Shown piece after piece: positions 1-11,495 of a DNA stretch of 64,000 bases. The notes under the pieces were generated by a model. The model did not search any database. It was not told the DNA's origin and was given only the letters and a program-made list of their open reading frames with translations. The position numbers and the translations under genes are program-made. Numbering within the stretch: the first letter of the stretch is position 1; each line of letters begins with the position of its first letter. This DNA comes from Epiperipatus broadwayi (taxonomy: Eukaryota; Onychophora; Udeonychophora; Euonychophora; Peripatidae): positions 744,001 to 808,000 of the forward strand of contig JAQFVV010000281.1 in assembly GCA_028023455.1 (NCBI GenBank). Reading direction: 5' to 3'.

Positions 1-640
1 GCAAGAAATACAGTATAAGAGCTATAAAATATAGCTTGTGTAGACGAATTATTGCTGGTAATTTTACTTTGTCTGTATTGAAATTAATTAGGTTAAAATC
101 GCATTTGAATTAATATTTTAATATATATGTATGTATTGAACAGTCCGTGAAAATTTTGTTGTTTGATTCGAAAAGAAATAATATTATATATGCGAGTTTT
201 ATTTTCCATTTAAGAGTTTTCTTATTGTGTTAATCATTTAACTGCTTTAACATTTACAAAAGTGAATAAATAAAAAACTTTCATAACATTTTATTTGATA
301 TAATTAAGAGTGATCAATTTTAGAAAGCAGTATATTGACTATGTTATATATGAACTTGTATATATATACATCTAAACAATACATACAAAGTTTTTTTTTG
401 AATCTGTTTCATATATGTGTATGCGATTAGGAGATTGATATTTGTGGAACAGTTTTACCCATAAAAGGGCATATTATAAAACACTGCTAGTGCTAGAAAT
501 TTATGAATTTGTTTTGAACAAGTTAATATTTTGGTTTGATAGGCAAAATAACAAGAAAATACTAATCGTCTCGGTGAAAAATAGAAAGAAAGAGATTAAG
601 GAATAGGGTTGAAAAGGGCTAGATAGAAAAATTAGACAGA
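1..640. other. AT-rich sequence upstream of Gypsy-A, possible 5' LTR/leader
   Basis: No coding sequence is supported here. It lies directly upstream of the gag remnant of Gypsy-A, so it may hold the leader and part of a 5' LTR. I could not align it to the sequence after the polypurine tract at 4.59 kb, so no LTR pair is established. The minus-strand open frame at 501-773 is low complexity and unsupported. Confidence 0.4.
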
Positions 641-659
641 GGACACAGTACTTCGGGGA

Positions 660-1316
660 TGGAGAGCACGTCTGGTGTGTCTGATATAGAAATAGTAATA
701 AAATATGTAAAAGGGAGTCAGATGGAAGGGTTGAAAATAAAAACGTACAGAGGGTAAAAGGAGGAGTGGCCAATAGAGCATATTAAAAGCCTACAAAGAT
801 ATTTTGATACCCATGGAATACCAGAGAAAGATAAAGTAATAATAGCATGCCACCACCTTGAAGGATATGCTGAGGCTGAGTGAAATTCACTTTTACACCA
901 GCCACAGACATACCCAGATTATAAAAAGGGTTTGAAGAAGGCCTTCTGGAGGAAAGAGATGCAGGAACACATTAGAGTCCAGTTAATGAAAGAGAAGTTT
1001 CACGAAAATAATGGAGAAGAATATGTACCTTTTTCAGGAGACAGGTGGCCATGCTAAAAACACTGGAAGCATGCAGACTGTCTGAAAAACAGATTCTAAG
1101 AATAGTTTGCAGAAATCTACTGGAGGAAATCAGCTGGGTGATAGAAGTAAGGAGGGAGAAAACAGTGAAAGTGATAGATAGACTATTGAGTCAGATGGAG
1201 GTAAGTAAACAGATGAGGCAAATTTATGAGCAAGGATTGAGGTTGGGAGAGCAGACAGGAATTCATGGAATAAAAAAAGGATATGGACAAGAGAAAAGGG
1301 AAATAAAAATTTAGTG
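660..1316 (+). pseudogene. gag: gag remnant of Gypsy-A
   Basis: A capsid-like helical region reads through about 760-1316 with an in-frame stop (TGA at 881-883), where the homologous position in Gypsy-B is a Trp ('KDWWQ' in that copy). Later words include 'HQPQTYPDYK' and 'LKTLEACRLSEKQILRIV', which match Gypsy-B gag ('CPQTYEDFK', 'LKTLTTFPLSEHHIVRIL'). The longest open piece is 1045-1314. No CCHC zinc knuckle is visible, and none is visible in Gypsy-B either, so its absence may be a family trait. A functional Gag would form the virus-like particle core; this copy cannot. Confidence 0.7.
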
Positions 1317-1920
1317 TGTTCGTGGGAAGCCAGAGTCCCAGGTTATGAATGTCAGACATGCCCCAAAATTCACACAACAGTGAATCAAATCGAGATGGAG
1401 GCCCTTTTGGATTTGGGTAATCAGGTTTCAGTGATAGCAGAAAAACGATACCACAGAATTGGGAAAGAACAATTGGATATACCTACACTACCATTGAAAA
1501 CTGTTCATGTAACAGTGGCCAATAACTGAAAAGCCAAGATTGAGTCCAAACAAATATGGCTACATATTAAAGTTAATGGAGAAAGCTGTCCGCATGTCTT
1601 TTTTATAATGAAAGATTCTGATATGCGACATTTTGTTAGGGTCAGATTTTTTGCATAAATATAAATGCACTTTGGATTATGAAGGCAGGCAAGTCACATG
1701 TAAAGGGAAGGTAGTTAAATTTCTGAGTGAGGGTTTATATAGGTCAGTCGGGGCATTGTGCATGGTGGAAGACTGTACAAATGACATCATTATGGAAAAG
1801 GTACGAGAGGCAAAGATGGCCACGGGAAGTTGGGAAAGCACATTGATGCAAACATTGCAAAAATACCATCAAGTCTCTGACAAACCGGGAATAATACCGG
1901 GTCTTGAACAAAGGATTTGA
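1314..1920 (+). pseudogene. pro: aspartic protease remnant of Gypsy-A
   Basis: The first piece (1314-1529) contains 'MEALLDLGNQVSVIA', corresponding to the A-L-(I/L)-D-(S/T)-G active-site strand of retropepsins, but Ser/Thr is replaced by Leu (D-L-G). A stop follows at about 1527. A second piece in another frame (1633-1920) carries 'LGSDFLHKYKCTLDYE', the usual ILG.DFL..(H/N)...(I/L)D end of the protease fold, and the protease-RT linker. It is broken by one stop and at least one frameshift. The family processes Gag-Pol; this copy is inactive. Confidence 0.75.
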
Positions 1921-1929
1921 GTAAATGAA

Positions 1930-2640
1930 AACTAACCGTTTAAAGCCAGGTCATACCCTGTTCCTTATAATTATCGAACCGAAGTGAAAAAGTAAATAGA
2001 CCAGATGGTGGAATGGGGCATTGTTTCAAAATGCTCATCAGCTTACTGCAACCCATTGGTGGTCATGAGGAAGAGAGATGGTACAATCAGGCTGTGCCTC
2101 AATGCAAGACTACTGAACAAAATAACCATTCCCGATTGCAATGCCTCGATGCGAGACTACTGAACAAAATAACCGTTCCCAATTGCAATGTTCTGCCACC
2201 CATGCAAGAACTTCTGGGAAGATTCAAGGGAAAAAGAATATTTTCAATGTTTGACTTGACTGCTAGTTATTGGCAGCTCAAGCTACACCCAGATGACTGT
2301 AAATATACCGCATTTTGATATGAGGGTTATTCATATCAGTTCAACTGAATGCTGTTTGACTTAATTAACAGTGGGGCCAGGTTGCTATGATGTTTGGATC
2401 AGGTGTTATCCCCTGAAGTAAAAGAGATGATCACGATGTACTTGGACAATGTGTTAGTGGCATTGGACACCATAGAAGAGCATATAGAACATATAACAAT
2501 GTTTTTAAAGGAATGCAAAGAAAAGGGGATTAAAATAAACTTAAAAAAAGTACATTACTTCAGGAAGAGGTTATGTTCCTAGGTCATATCATAGGAGCGC
2601 AAGGTATTAGGCCTGACCCTGATAAGGTCTCAGCCATTAG
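1930..2640 (+). pseudogene. pol: reverse transcriptase remnant of Gypsy-A
   Basis: RT blocks occur in order but in several frames. 'MVEWGIVSKCSSAYCNPLVV' is followed by 'RLCLNARLLNKIT' at about 2090-2130, 'FSMFDLTASYWQLKL' (catalytic Asp of motif A) at about 2245-2290, and 'MYLDNVLVAL' at about 2430-2460. The last is the YxDD box, where the second Asp reads Asn (YLDN), which should abolish polymerase activity. A 47-bp tandem duplication (about 2104-2197) repeats the 'ARLLNKIT' coding segment and shifts the frame. The in-frame stop after 'KYTAF' at about 2316 adds another break. Confidence 0.85.
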
Positions 2641-3290
2641 AGACTTTCCAGCACCCAGATCCAGGAAACAAGTCTGATTCTTCCTTGGCTTGTACAACTT
2701 TTACAACCGGTTTCAGGAAGAATTTGCAGAACAAATGGAACCCTTGGTGAGGCTATTGAGAAAAGATGTAAGGTGGGAGTGGAAAGAGAAACCAGAACAA
2801 GCCTTCGAAAGGGTGAAGTCAGGATTTATTGAACACGTGGTGTTGGCATTTTCTGATTTTGAGAGGCCATTCATGGTGCAGATGGATAGTAATGGGTATG
2901 GTTTGGGAGTAACAGTGTCACAAGTGCAAGCGGATGGTCAGATAGGGGTGTTGTATTTCCTGAGCTGATTGATCAAGGGACCTGAACTCCATTATATGGC
3001 AACTGAAAAGGAAGCTCTAGCAATTGTTTGGGCTTTCCAAAAACTTCATACACTCTTGTTAGGATCAGAAGTCATCATGGTCATTGACCACAAAAGTTTG
3101 AAATTCATCAACCACAGTTACTTAACCAATAGTTGGTTAGTATGCTGGAGTCTATACCTCCAACAATATAACTATACAGTGAGATATTGCAAGGGTTCAG
3201 AAAATATAGTGGCAGGCATTCTCAGCAGAAACCCTATACCTTTAAAATCTCAATGTTTGCAGACAGAAAATTTATATATTACTGGTGTGA
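2640..3290 (+). pseudogene. pol: RNase H remnant of Gypsy-A
   Basis: The RT-RNase H connection ('LYNFYNRFQEEFAEQMEPL', 'WEWKEKPEQAFERVK') leads into 'FMVQMDSNGYGLG', with the first RNase H Asp retained. A stop (TGA at 2966-2968) interrupts the frame. It then resumes with 'ELHYMATEKEALAIVWAF' (catalytic Glu) and 'VIDHKSLKF' (catalytic Asp), ending in 'NIVAGILSRNP', the common end of this domain in Ty3/Gypsy. Apart from the stop, this is one of the best-preserved parts of the element. Confidence 0.85.
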
Positions 3291-3299
3291 GCTCAAAAA

Positions 3300-4516
3300 T
3301 GGATGGGGTTGAAAATGACCTTAAACAGCTGTCTCAATGCCAAAGAGAAGATGCTCAATTGAAACAGGTAATTGAGTACATGGAGGATGGGGAGACCAAG
3401 GTTGTAGGTTGGTATGAACATAGGATTGGATGTTGTAAATTAAAGGGATCCATACTTCAATATAAAGTCATGAATGACCCGGAAGAATGGAGGCCAATCA
3501 TACCTAGACAGATGACAGGCAGTGGTAACTTATGTCCACCAAGCATATGGACACTATGGGGTGTGGAAGACCAAACATTGGCTCAGGAAATGGATTTATT
3601 GGCCCAGCATGCATGCGAAAACAGTTGCTGTCATTGGCCAATGTGAAATTTGTCAGAGAGCCAAACCAGCAAACAAAAATTATGTAGCCCCAATGACATC
3701 CATAATACCAAAGAAACTATGTGATGGTAGCAGGGATTATTATGGTCCATTGCCAGAATACAATAAAAAGAAGTATTTGTTCATGGTATATGATTTGTTT
3801 TCCAAATTCGTGGCTGCATACCCAATAGCTCAGGCAAATACAAGGAACACGATACGCATATTAGAAAAAGAACATTTTTCATTAGTGGGGAAACCCCAGA
3901 TCATCCTCTCAGATCATGGGACTCCATCTACATCTGGAGAATGGGGAAGATGGGTACAGAGATCAGGGATCTGACATATACTGATGTCCATACGAAACCC
4001 TCAATCAAACCCATGTGAATGAGTGATGTGCAAGCTGGATAGATTGTTCAGAACTTACATCCCCACCAACCATAGAGGTAGGTCAAAAAAATTAGTGAGA
4101 TACTCAACTATATTAATTGGGCAGTAAATGAATCAATGGGTTTCTCCCCTATACGGTTGCACTGCAGCCATGATGCTCCTCAATTAATACAGGATAATCT
4201 GTCAAGAAGTGAGGAAAACTCAGTAGATACTGAAAGTGATCAAAGAGAGGCATATCACAACCTCATAAGAAAAAGCCAGAAGTGGAATAGAATTCCAATG
4301 AGATACCATATGTTCAAGGTGGGTGACTGGGTGTTGATAAAGACACCACATGTAAGTGAGCCAGGGAAGTTCATATGTATAAAATTCTGTAATTTGTATG
4401 AGGGTCCGTTCACCATTGTGAGATGTTGGGGAAATTACGCATTTTGGGTAGACATTGGACAGGAAATAAAGGGGTCAGATAACGCTCGGTCACTGAAATC
4501 CGTACCATCAGAGTAA
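3300..4516 (+). pseudogene. int: integrase remnant of Gypsy-A
   Basis: A frameshift between the frame ending at 3646 and the one starting at 3522 splits the N-terminus. The HHCC zinc-binding region is visible as 'HQAYGHYG' followed by 'CEICQRAK'. The catalytic core has 'RDYYGPLPEYNKKKYL' (first Asp), 'VYDLFSKFVAAYP' and 'IILSDHGTP' (second Asp), then breaks at about 3972. A short stretch with 'NPQSNPCE' and 'LDRLFRTYI' follows in another frame. The C-terminal piece 4136-4516 has 'FKVGDWVLIKTPHVS' and 'YEGPFTIVRCWG', the SH3-like tail of Ty3/Gypsy integrases. Confidence 0.85.
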
Positions 4517-4598
4517 TAACTAGAATTATTTTGGGGTTTTAGGAGTGAGCCATCTAAATACTAAAACGGTATTTAAAGCCTTTCAAAGGGGGGGGTAT

Positions 4599-6638
4599 TA
4601 TAACAGGGCTGAGTTCAAACCCTGTTCTAAGTCAGAGAGTAATACTACCGAGCATACGTAGCTAATTAAATCAAGTGAAATATTAAGTAAAATTGTTATT
4701 TTTCTTTTTCATTGTGATCTCGTATGCGGAGGCATATATATATATTTTAAGTAAGTAAATAAAAAAAAAAACAGATTGAAATACAGGAGGGATGGAGGAT
4801 TATATGGTTTGTGCTCTGATATTTATTTATACACATGTTTATATTGCTGCATGAGTGAGTAAATGTAATAATTTCATAAAAAGGAATAAAAGTTATTTTA
4901 ATTTAAAAAGAAATATTCCAACCTGGTCGACCAAAAGAAAAATGTTACAAATTATAAAAAAAAAAATAATTGCAAAGAAAGAACCCGAAAAGTTGCAGAT
5001 CGTTATCTTGAAACAAAGTCATTTTAATTAATAAAATAAAATGTTAAAAATAAGAGACAATGAACGGTCGAGTGTAGATTGCAAAGTAAATTGGAAATTC
5101 CTAAGCTTAGATAAGAGAAACAAAGAAAAGAAGAGTATTGAAAAGATTTTCATTTCGCAAACCACATGGTTTAATGAAAGAAGAAAGGAAAATGGTATAA
5201 CTAATTAGAGTTTCGAGAAAGCTGAACTGAGAGGACTTCTATAGCTGTGACTGCCACGAGCAGGATCGTAAGAAAAAGTTAGTAAAAAGAAAAAAGTTTA
5301 TAATCGAAAAATCATGAACAGGCTGGGGTAGAAGAGCAGAACGGGCCAGGCTATGCCATCCATCCTGTGGAGAGACTACTGTCACTGTAAATGTAGGAGC
5401 GAAGCCCTTCTTCAAACTATGAAAAGAACAGCCTTCACCAGATGCCATTGATTGCCTTATGGAAATTGTCCAAAGAAAGAAATCCTTTAATCGTACAGCG
5501 CAGCATGAAGCCAGTAGAAAATTGCTAATAATCTACACCGGGGTGAAATAAACGAGGTAAACCAAACATTTTTGTAAGTGATAATAACTATTTTGAATGA
5601 AAGCACGTCCTATTAAATAATGCGTAAAAGGGTTAAAGTAAATGGAGAAAATGTTGAAATAATACCCTGTATAAATATACGCCTTAATAGACAATGCCTG
5701 ATTGAAATTGTTTTCAAGCTATGATCTGTATTTTTGTATATTGCATTTATAAACTTGTGTGAGGGTATTTAGATGTGGGTTATCTAATGATTCAGACACA
5801 AACCAATATCCAATTATGGGATTCTATGGGTTTTGTTTTATCATTTGTTTTATATTAATAAATATTAATTAGTATTATAAATTTAATTGTGTGTGTTAGT
5901 GTTAATTTTTTAGAATAATATTAGAAAGCAAAAAGTAGGAAAGCAAACAAATCGTTCATGCGCTACATGCACATTTTTATATGTTTTTTCCACCTCTTTC
6001 CCACGATCACCAACTACTACCCCTGAGTGAGCTAGCCAGCGGTATAAGCTCTAACTACCAAAAATAGATACTCATCCTCTCCCAGCATAATTCTTATTTA
6101 TTCGTAGGTAAGATTGGTGCTTCAGGTCATTATTGATGCTCATAAATATGCTGGGCAAGTAATTAGAGGGCATCGCAAAAACAATCCCACATATATGTGT
6201 TCATATTATAAATTTCTGTTAAATAAAAGAGCAGAACTTAAGTTTAAAATACGTAATAAATGTATATCACATATATACGTGTTTACGCCGGAATAAACTG
6301 TTACATTTGATTACATCATAATAAATTCATGAACATTCTGGAGGAGATGAATTATTATTTACAAGATAGTAAAAGAAGATGCATGGCTTCTATCTGTTCA
6401 TTTTTATAAAAGTAATTGTCTGACTTTGAATCGGTATAACAACTTGATTTAAAAATAAAATATAAATTATGTAGAATTACAATCAAGACAAAAAAAACTA
6501 TTACTGTTTACTACAAGAAAGTAGTATAGCATTAGAATAACACTATTGCTTAAGATATTTTTAATTATCTACATAGAAATAGTCTCATACTTTCCTTTGC
6601 TTACATTATAATAAATCCATATCAATCTTTTATATAAT
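4599..6638. other. Sequence after Gypsy-A polypurine tract, probable decayed 3' LTR plus AT-rich DNA
   Basis: The sequence directly after the G-run (TATTATAACAGGG) fits an LTR start with a mutated TG. A slightly GC-richer island at about 5230-5540 is not coding in any convincing frame. No second copy was found in this window, so LTR length is unknown. Nothing gene-like is seen from 5.6 to 6.64 kb. Confidence 0.4.
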
Positions 6639-6639
6639 A

Positions 6640-6872
6640 ACAAAAAAGACTTATAAATCCAAGAAATAATATTATATTTCAACCCAAGGACTGGTTTTCA
6701 TCAGAAAGAAAAATACACAGTAAAATCAAGGGGGGTGTTAAATTTATAATCTTTTATCAAATCTGTAATTTTTGATTATCGCCATTTTACTGTGTATTTT
6801 TTCTTTCTGATGAAAACCAGTCCTCTGGTTGAAATATAATATTATTTCTTGGATTTATAAGTCTTTTTTTGT
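6640..6872. mobile_element. Foldback (MITE-like) element, arms about 87 bp
   Basis: The left arm (6640-6728) and right arm (6784-6872) are near-perfect reverse complements, starting ACAAAAAAGAC and ending GTCTTTTTTTGT, with a roughly 55-bp centre containing a G6 run. Flanks are TA-rich on both sides, so a TA target duplication is possible but cannot be proven. There is no coding capacity. It could be a non-autonomous DNA transposon (MITE). Confidence 0.75.
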
Positions 6873-9235
6873 TTATATATATGTAACTAGATGTCAAGCT
6901 GCTAGAAATTCAATGGATTGGTCTCAATTTTATTTACAATAATAATAAAAAACTAAGTTTAACCCCCCCTTTCTTTTCTACTAACTCTAAAAATGAAATC
7001 TTTCACAGCATACACTGTCAAGTTCACACTTCTGATTTATGAAAATAAAACAACAAATAAAAGAAAAATCAAAGAACATTTTACAATATTAATCACTTGA
7101 TGAAAATTAATGGTTGAAACAAAATTCATTGGATCATCCTCATAATCGTTCATGATGTTTGGCATGGAAATTTCCAATAAGTGGTTCAAGCTCTCCATAT
7201 CACTTTTTTTTTGGCAAATGGTTGATCATGCAGTGATGTCTCCTGGTATCATTTAAAATATAAACACATAAATCATTAACTGATTCACCTCTTAATTCTC
7301 CTGTGTACATTTCTTTTTCTACAATAGGCATCTGCTTGGGTATAGTGATAAAGTAGAAAATGGAAGTTTTATGCAGTCATATTAAGGAAGAATGTGGTCA
7401 ACACCACAGCATGACTATTGTATCCCATGTGCATTTCAGAGTAATATTATATAACTATCTGTAATTATAAGTTACAATTTAATATTGAAGAATGTTTATA
7501 TATGTTAGCCAAATTATTCCATATTTGGTTTTAACTATTAGCAGTATCTGTGTTCTTTTTCTGTCGAGATTTAAAAATACCAAAAACTGTTTCATTCATG
7601 ATCAGAAAAACATCTAGGTATTTAGGAAAATTTATAAAATCTATTTAATTTCACTTTACAACTATTTCTGTTAAATTTGATATAATTTTATACTACAGTA
7701 CTTGATTAACAATTCTTTTAATTTTCAACAACAGTCTCCATTTTTCAGCATTCGAAATTTTAATTCCATTGTTATTAGTCATTAAGCATACATATTATTT
7801 TCAAGAAGAAAGATTTTAAATTAATTTTGCTTTTATACTGCCCATGATTTACTTGATTTACTTCTTGTGTACACTAAAAAATTCATTTCCTGTTAGATCG
7901 ATGTAGCTGCTTATTGTTATATTAATTCCATTAATAATGATTATATTAAAAAATAAAATAGTAAAATCATAGTTTTATTCTCATATTCAGTTCCCTAGTT
8001 ACTCAACTTGACATCAAATGATCTCCAAGTTTATCTAGTTTCAGTTTGCATCATTATTTATTGTTCAGTTTAGAACATATAACACAATATATTAAAGCTT
8101 GTTCAACTTTATAATCGGTTGACCTGAATTATTTCATCTTTTGGCCAATTCACCCCCTAGTGATTTTTTTGTAAGTATTATATGTTGAAATGCTTTTAAA
8201 ACAGTATATTTTACTATAATAATTGTCTTCCCCAAAATTGTGTTTAAAAGGTGGGAAATTCAAAATTCTCACTCTTACAATATACATAATCATGTGAAGT
8301 TTAGTGGTTTAATAAGCTCTGTCCTGACATAATCAGCCATTGTCTCTTGCCAAGGCTGTAAAATGTTTGGCATTTTATGACATTGCAGTTTCCAATGATG
8401 CAAAAATGTGTTTATTTGCAAATATATTATGGTTTTAAATATTTTTTAAAAATAATTTGTACTATATTTATTAGATATGAAGAAATGTAAATTATTAATA
8501 ACTTATTTTGACTTGAAATACTTTATTTTCAAAAATATAAAATTATATTAGCACCTAACATAAATATGACCTGAAGCAAATTAGAGATTAGCTCTGACAT
8601 AAACAATTTACTTTATATTTATGAGTAAGAAAAGTATCGTAACTTGGCAATAAATATTCAAAAAATTTAAACCTTTAAAGCATAATTTGTTAGATGTAAG
8701 AGAACTAAATAATTATTCATTTCAATGTTTAAAAATAATAAGAATTAAAAAATATTTCATTGATTTTATAAACTGAAAATAATCTTTTTAGAAATGATGT
8801 GTAAAGTCTTTATTTTAATTGCGATCTCATTTTTTTAATATTTACAGAAACAAAATGTGAACATTTAAAATTTATTTCAGTAGTAAACAAAAATATCTAT
8901 CAAATGATGTCAAATTTATTATTTTCTGAAAAGAAATAATCATTTTATTATATATTTTATGTTGATGTGTGTGACAAAAAATGTCAAAAAAGCTGAAATG
9001 TAAGAGGTATGATGCTGCATATTTTGAAAATTTGTTTACCATGATCAAAAGTGGATGGTGATGATGGTTTGCATAAACAAGACTCAGGGAGACAGCAAAA
9101 TATCTTAAATATTGTTCAGACAATTGAGAAAATGAAACACATAGACAAATGTCAGACAAAATAATTTAAACTAATTTGAATTTTTATTAAATTTAATAAA
9201 CAAACTAATGTAAATATAGCAAACAGAATCCAAAA
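6873..9235. other. AT-rich stretch without a supported gene
   Basis: No convincing exon or RNA gene. About 7080-7360 has minus-strand words such as 'GELRGESVNDL' that loosely resemble a Gypsy gag, but not enough to call. The minus-strand open frame at 8872-9159 has no recognisable motif, and no RT-like block is present although this is where the RT of the neighbouring LINE would be expected. Confidence 0.4.
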
Positions 9236-9699
9236 GTTTGACCTAGATATTTATAAGAGTATTCTTCCGAGAGTGTATATGAGTAGAGTATATATTGTTT
9301 TGAATAATAGATGGAGTTGACTTTTTATTTTTGTAAGCAAGAGCCCAGTGAATATAATCTCTGAACCAGTTGTGAGGATGAGCAAGATATATTTTTGCCT
9401 TTTTGTATAAGATATTCAGCAAGTAGGATTTGAGTATGTTTACATTGCTGTTTAAGTAGCATTATAGAAGAAATAGAGGCAGGGTCACAATGTATTTTTT
9501 AGCTTTATGTGAATAGTATCTAATTCTTTGACTAGAGCAGTAGGTGGTTTGTTTTTTCTGGTAAAGGGTTTTATTATGGAATGAATGATGTTGGCGAGAT
9601 TTTAGAAATGACTGCTTTAGGTGTAGATGATTTCAGAAGAAGATGAACAGTGTTATTACAAGGTAAGTTGAGTTGCATATTTAGATTAATGTGTAAGTT

Positions 9700-10335
9700 G
9701 ACTTATAGAGTACAGTGGTCAGAGAAACTAACAGGATGAAGAGAAGGTTTAATGAGAAAGTGCAAGTCAAGAGAGTAAAAAAGTAGACCTATGAGAGTGG
9801 CATGTTTTTTTTGGTAGAGAAGGACAAAGCAGTACTAGGAAAGAATCCATCAGCACTCATTAATCTACATTTAATAAGATGGAGTTATTTGGAAAGGAAT
9901 GCAGAGTATGGCATATTGAAATCACCTATAAGAATAATTGGGAAAGAGTTGCCTACTAGTATGATGTTTATTTGATTAATTAATTTGTAAATTAGTATGG
10001 GTTTATTATAAAGGTTACATTAATAATGTTTATGCTGAAACCAGTGTGATGTAGAGTTATTATAATCATGTTTTCATCCAAATATAAATTTTTGAATGAT
10101 TCAAATGGTGCTTTATGGTAAATAAGAATGACAACTCCTACTGCTGTTGTGTTTGATGTAGAGATTTCTACATATCCAAATCTCAGAAGAATTTGAGAGT
10201 AAATTTTGTTGGTGATTTTAGTTTCAGTGAACAATATGATGTGAGGAGTGAATTGTTTAATCCAGTTACTTAATGCATAAATTATTTTATGAGAGTTTAG
10301 GCCCCTTGTGTTAATTTCAGTAATGCTAATATCCA
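9700..10335 (-). pseudogene. AP-endonuclease domain of LINE-B ORF2
   Basis: The domain begins 'MDISITEINTRGLNSHKI' at about 10335, includes 'PHIILFTETKI' (the Glu of the E-T motif), then 'IILIGDFNMPYS' at about 9900-9945 (the catalytic GDFN block), and 'PVSFSDHCTL' at about 9705-9735 (the SDH block). These are the hallmark blocks of LINE exonuclease-endonuclease-phosphatase domains that nick the target DNA. The open frame 9992-10444 runs upstream into a foldback repeat, so its first roughly 35 residues are not endonuclease. Several stops after 9992 show decay. Confidence 0.8.
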
Positions 10336-10394
10336 TAGTGAAAGTTTTGTGTTTGTGTAGAAATAATTGTGCAAGTGTAAAGTATATAAAGAAG

Positions 10395-10690
10395 TCAAAA
10401 CTCTCCATACAGTAGTGCCACCCTGTACCAACCAGAGTAATCAATGGATGTCAGAAGGCTTATGCATAAAAACCATATTTAATGCCCACTCATCCAAAAT
10501 CTCCAGACTAGTCTCTGGCTTGTGGCCTTTGTCAGTGAGGAGCTTTGGATCTGAGAGCACTGCACCTAGATCTTAGGATCTAATGCAACCCTCCAGCAAC
10601 CGCTTTTGATCTCTACTTAAGAATAAAACTATAAGAATGAAATTGAAAACACAAAAATATTTTCAATCTAAGCTCAAAAGCTTATATAGT
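10395..10690. repeat. Foldback family 1, copy 1 (one arm plus loop, truncated)
   Basis: It starts with AACTCTCCATACAGTAG at about 10399 and matches the reverse complement of the right arm and loop of copy 2. The arm runs to GAGAGCACTG (about 10563) and the loop includes CAACCCTCCAGCAACC and GAAAACACAAAAATATTTTC. The outer roughly 55 bp of the arm and the whole second arm are absent. Confidence 0.8.
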
Positions 10691-10779
10691 CATATGGATG
10701 TGAACTCAGTTCAGCACTCATACATGTTGGTGTCTTTGGCCCTTTAACAATTATAGCCACCACTATCCTATTAGGCAGG

Positions 10780-11378
10780 ATTGGTGTTAAACCATGAAGC
10801 ATCACATGATCACCATATCTTATACTAGCACATAATTGTTTATAAACAAGGCAAAACTCTCCATAGACCAGTGCCACCCTATGCCAACCAGAGTAATCAA
10901 TGGATGCCAGAAGGCTTATGCAAAAAATCCTTGTCTAATTCCTACTCATACAATATCCCCAGACTAGTTTCTGGCTTCTGGCCTTCGTCAGTGAGGAGCT
11001 TTGGATCTGAGAGCACTATATAAGCTATTGAGCTTAGATTGAAAATATTTTTGTGTTTTCAATTTGATTCTCATAGTTTTATAGTTAAGTAGAGATAAAA
11101 GGTGGTTGCTGGAGGGTTGCATTAGAATATCTTAATATCCATGTACAGTGCTCTCATATCCAAAGCTCCTCACTGACAAAAGCCACAAGCCAGAAACTAG
11201 TCTGGGATATTGGATGAATAGGCATTAGATAGGAATTTTATGCATAATCCTTGGCATCCATTGATTACTCTGGTTGGCACAGGGTGGTGATACTGTATGG
11301 AGAGTTTGGCTTGTTTATAAACAATTATGTGCTAGTATAAGAGATTGTGATCATGTGATGCTTAATGGTGTAAAGCTA
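10780..11378. mobile_element. Foldback family 1, copy 2 (complete)
   Basis: Two arms of about 235 bp, 10780-11018 and 11140-11378, are imperfect reverse complements (for example AAGCATCACATGATCAC on the left against GTGATCATGTGATGCTT on the right) around a loop of about 120 bp. No coding capacity. It lies between the ORF1 and ORF2 remnants of LINE-B, so it most likely inserted there after the LINE. An inverted dimer of a SINE-like unit is an alternative origin. Confidence 0.8.
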
Positions 11379-11495
11379 TATATGAGAAAAGTAGGTTGGT
11401 AGTGTGACCTATTCGATATACCTTTGCACAGTCTTGTATTAAGACTTTATCCATTTATTTTTGAAAGGAGGGAAATGATAAATAATACAGTTGTA

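Larger units (their letters stand above)
660..4598 (+). mobile_element. Gypsy-A: decayed Ty3/Gypsy LTR retrotransposon, internal region
   Basis: Remnants occur in canonical Ty3/Gypsy order: gag, aspartic protease, RT, RNase H, HHCC integrase, integrase C-terminal segment, then a polypurine tract (a run of eight G at about 4588-4595). Every domain is split by stops or frameshifts, so the copy is dead. It is homologous to Gypsy-B at 46.4-51.6 kb: both share the gag segment around 'LKTL..LSE..I.RI', the protease start 'ALxDxGxQxS', and integrase 'YDLF(S/T)K(F/Y)V.AYP'. A 3' LTR probably starts at about 4599, opening with a 7-bp inverted repeat (AACAGGG at 4602-4608, CCCTGTT at 4620-4626). Its far end was not found. 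Confidence 0.85.

Noticed and set aside
501-773. Minus-strand open frame upstream of Gypsy-A
   Set aside because: Leu/Phe/Ser low-complexity sequence antisense to a purine-rich gag leader.
7080-7360. Possible gag fragment on the minus strand
   Set aside because: A short resemblance only; no downstream protease or RT.
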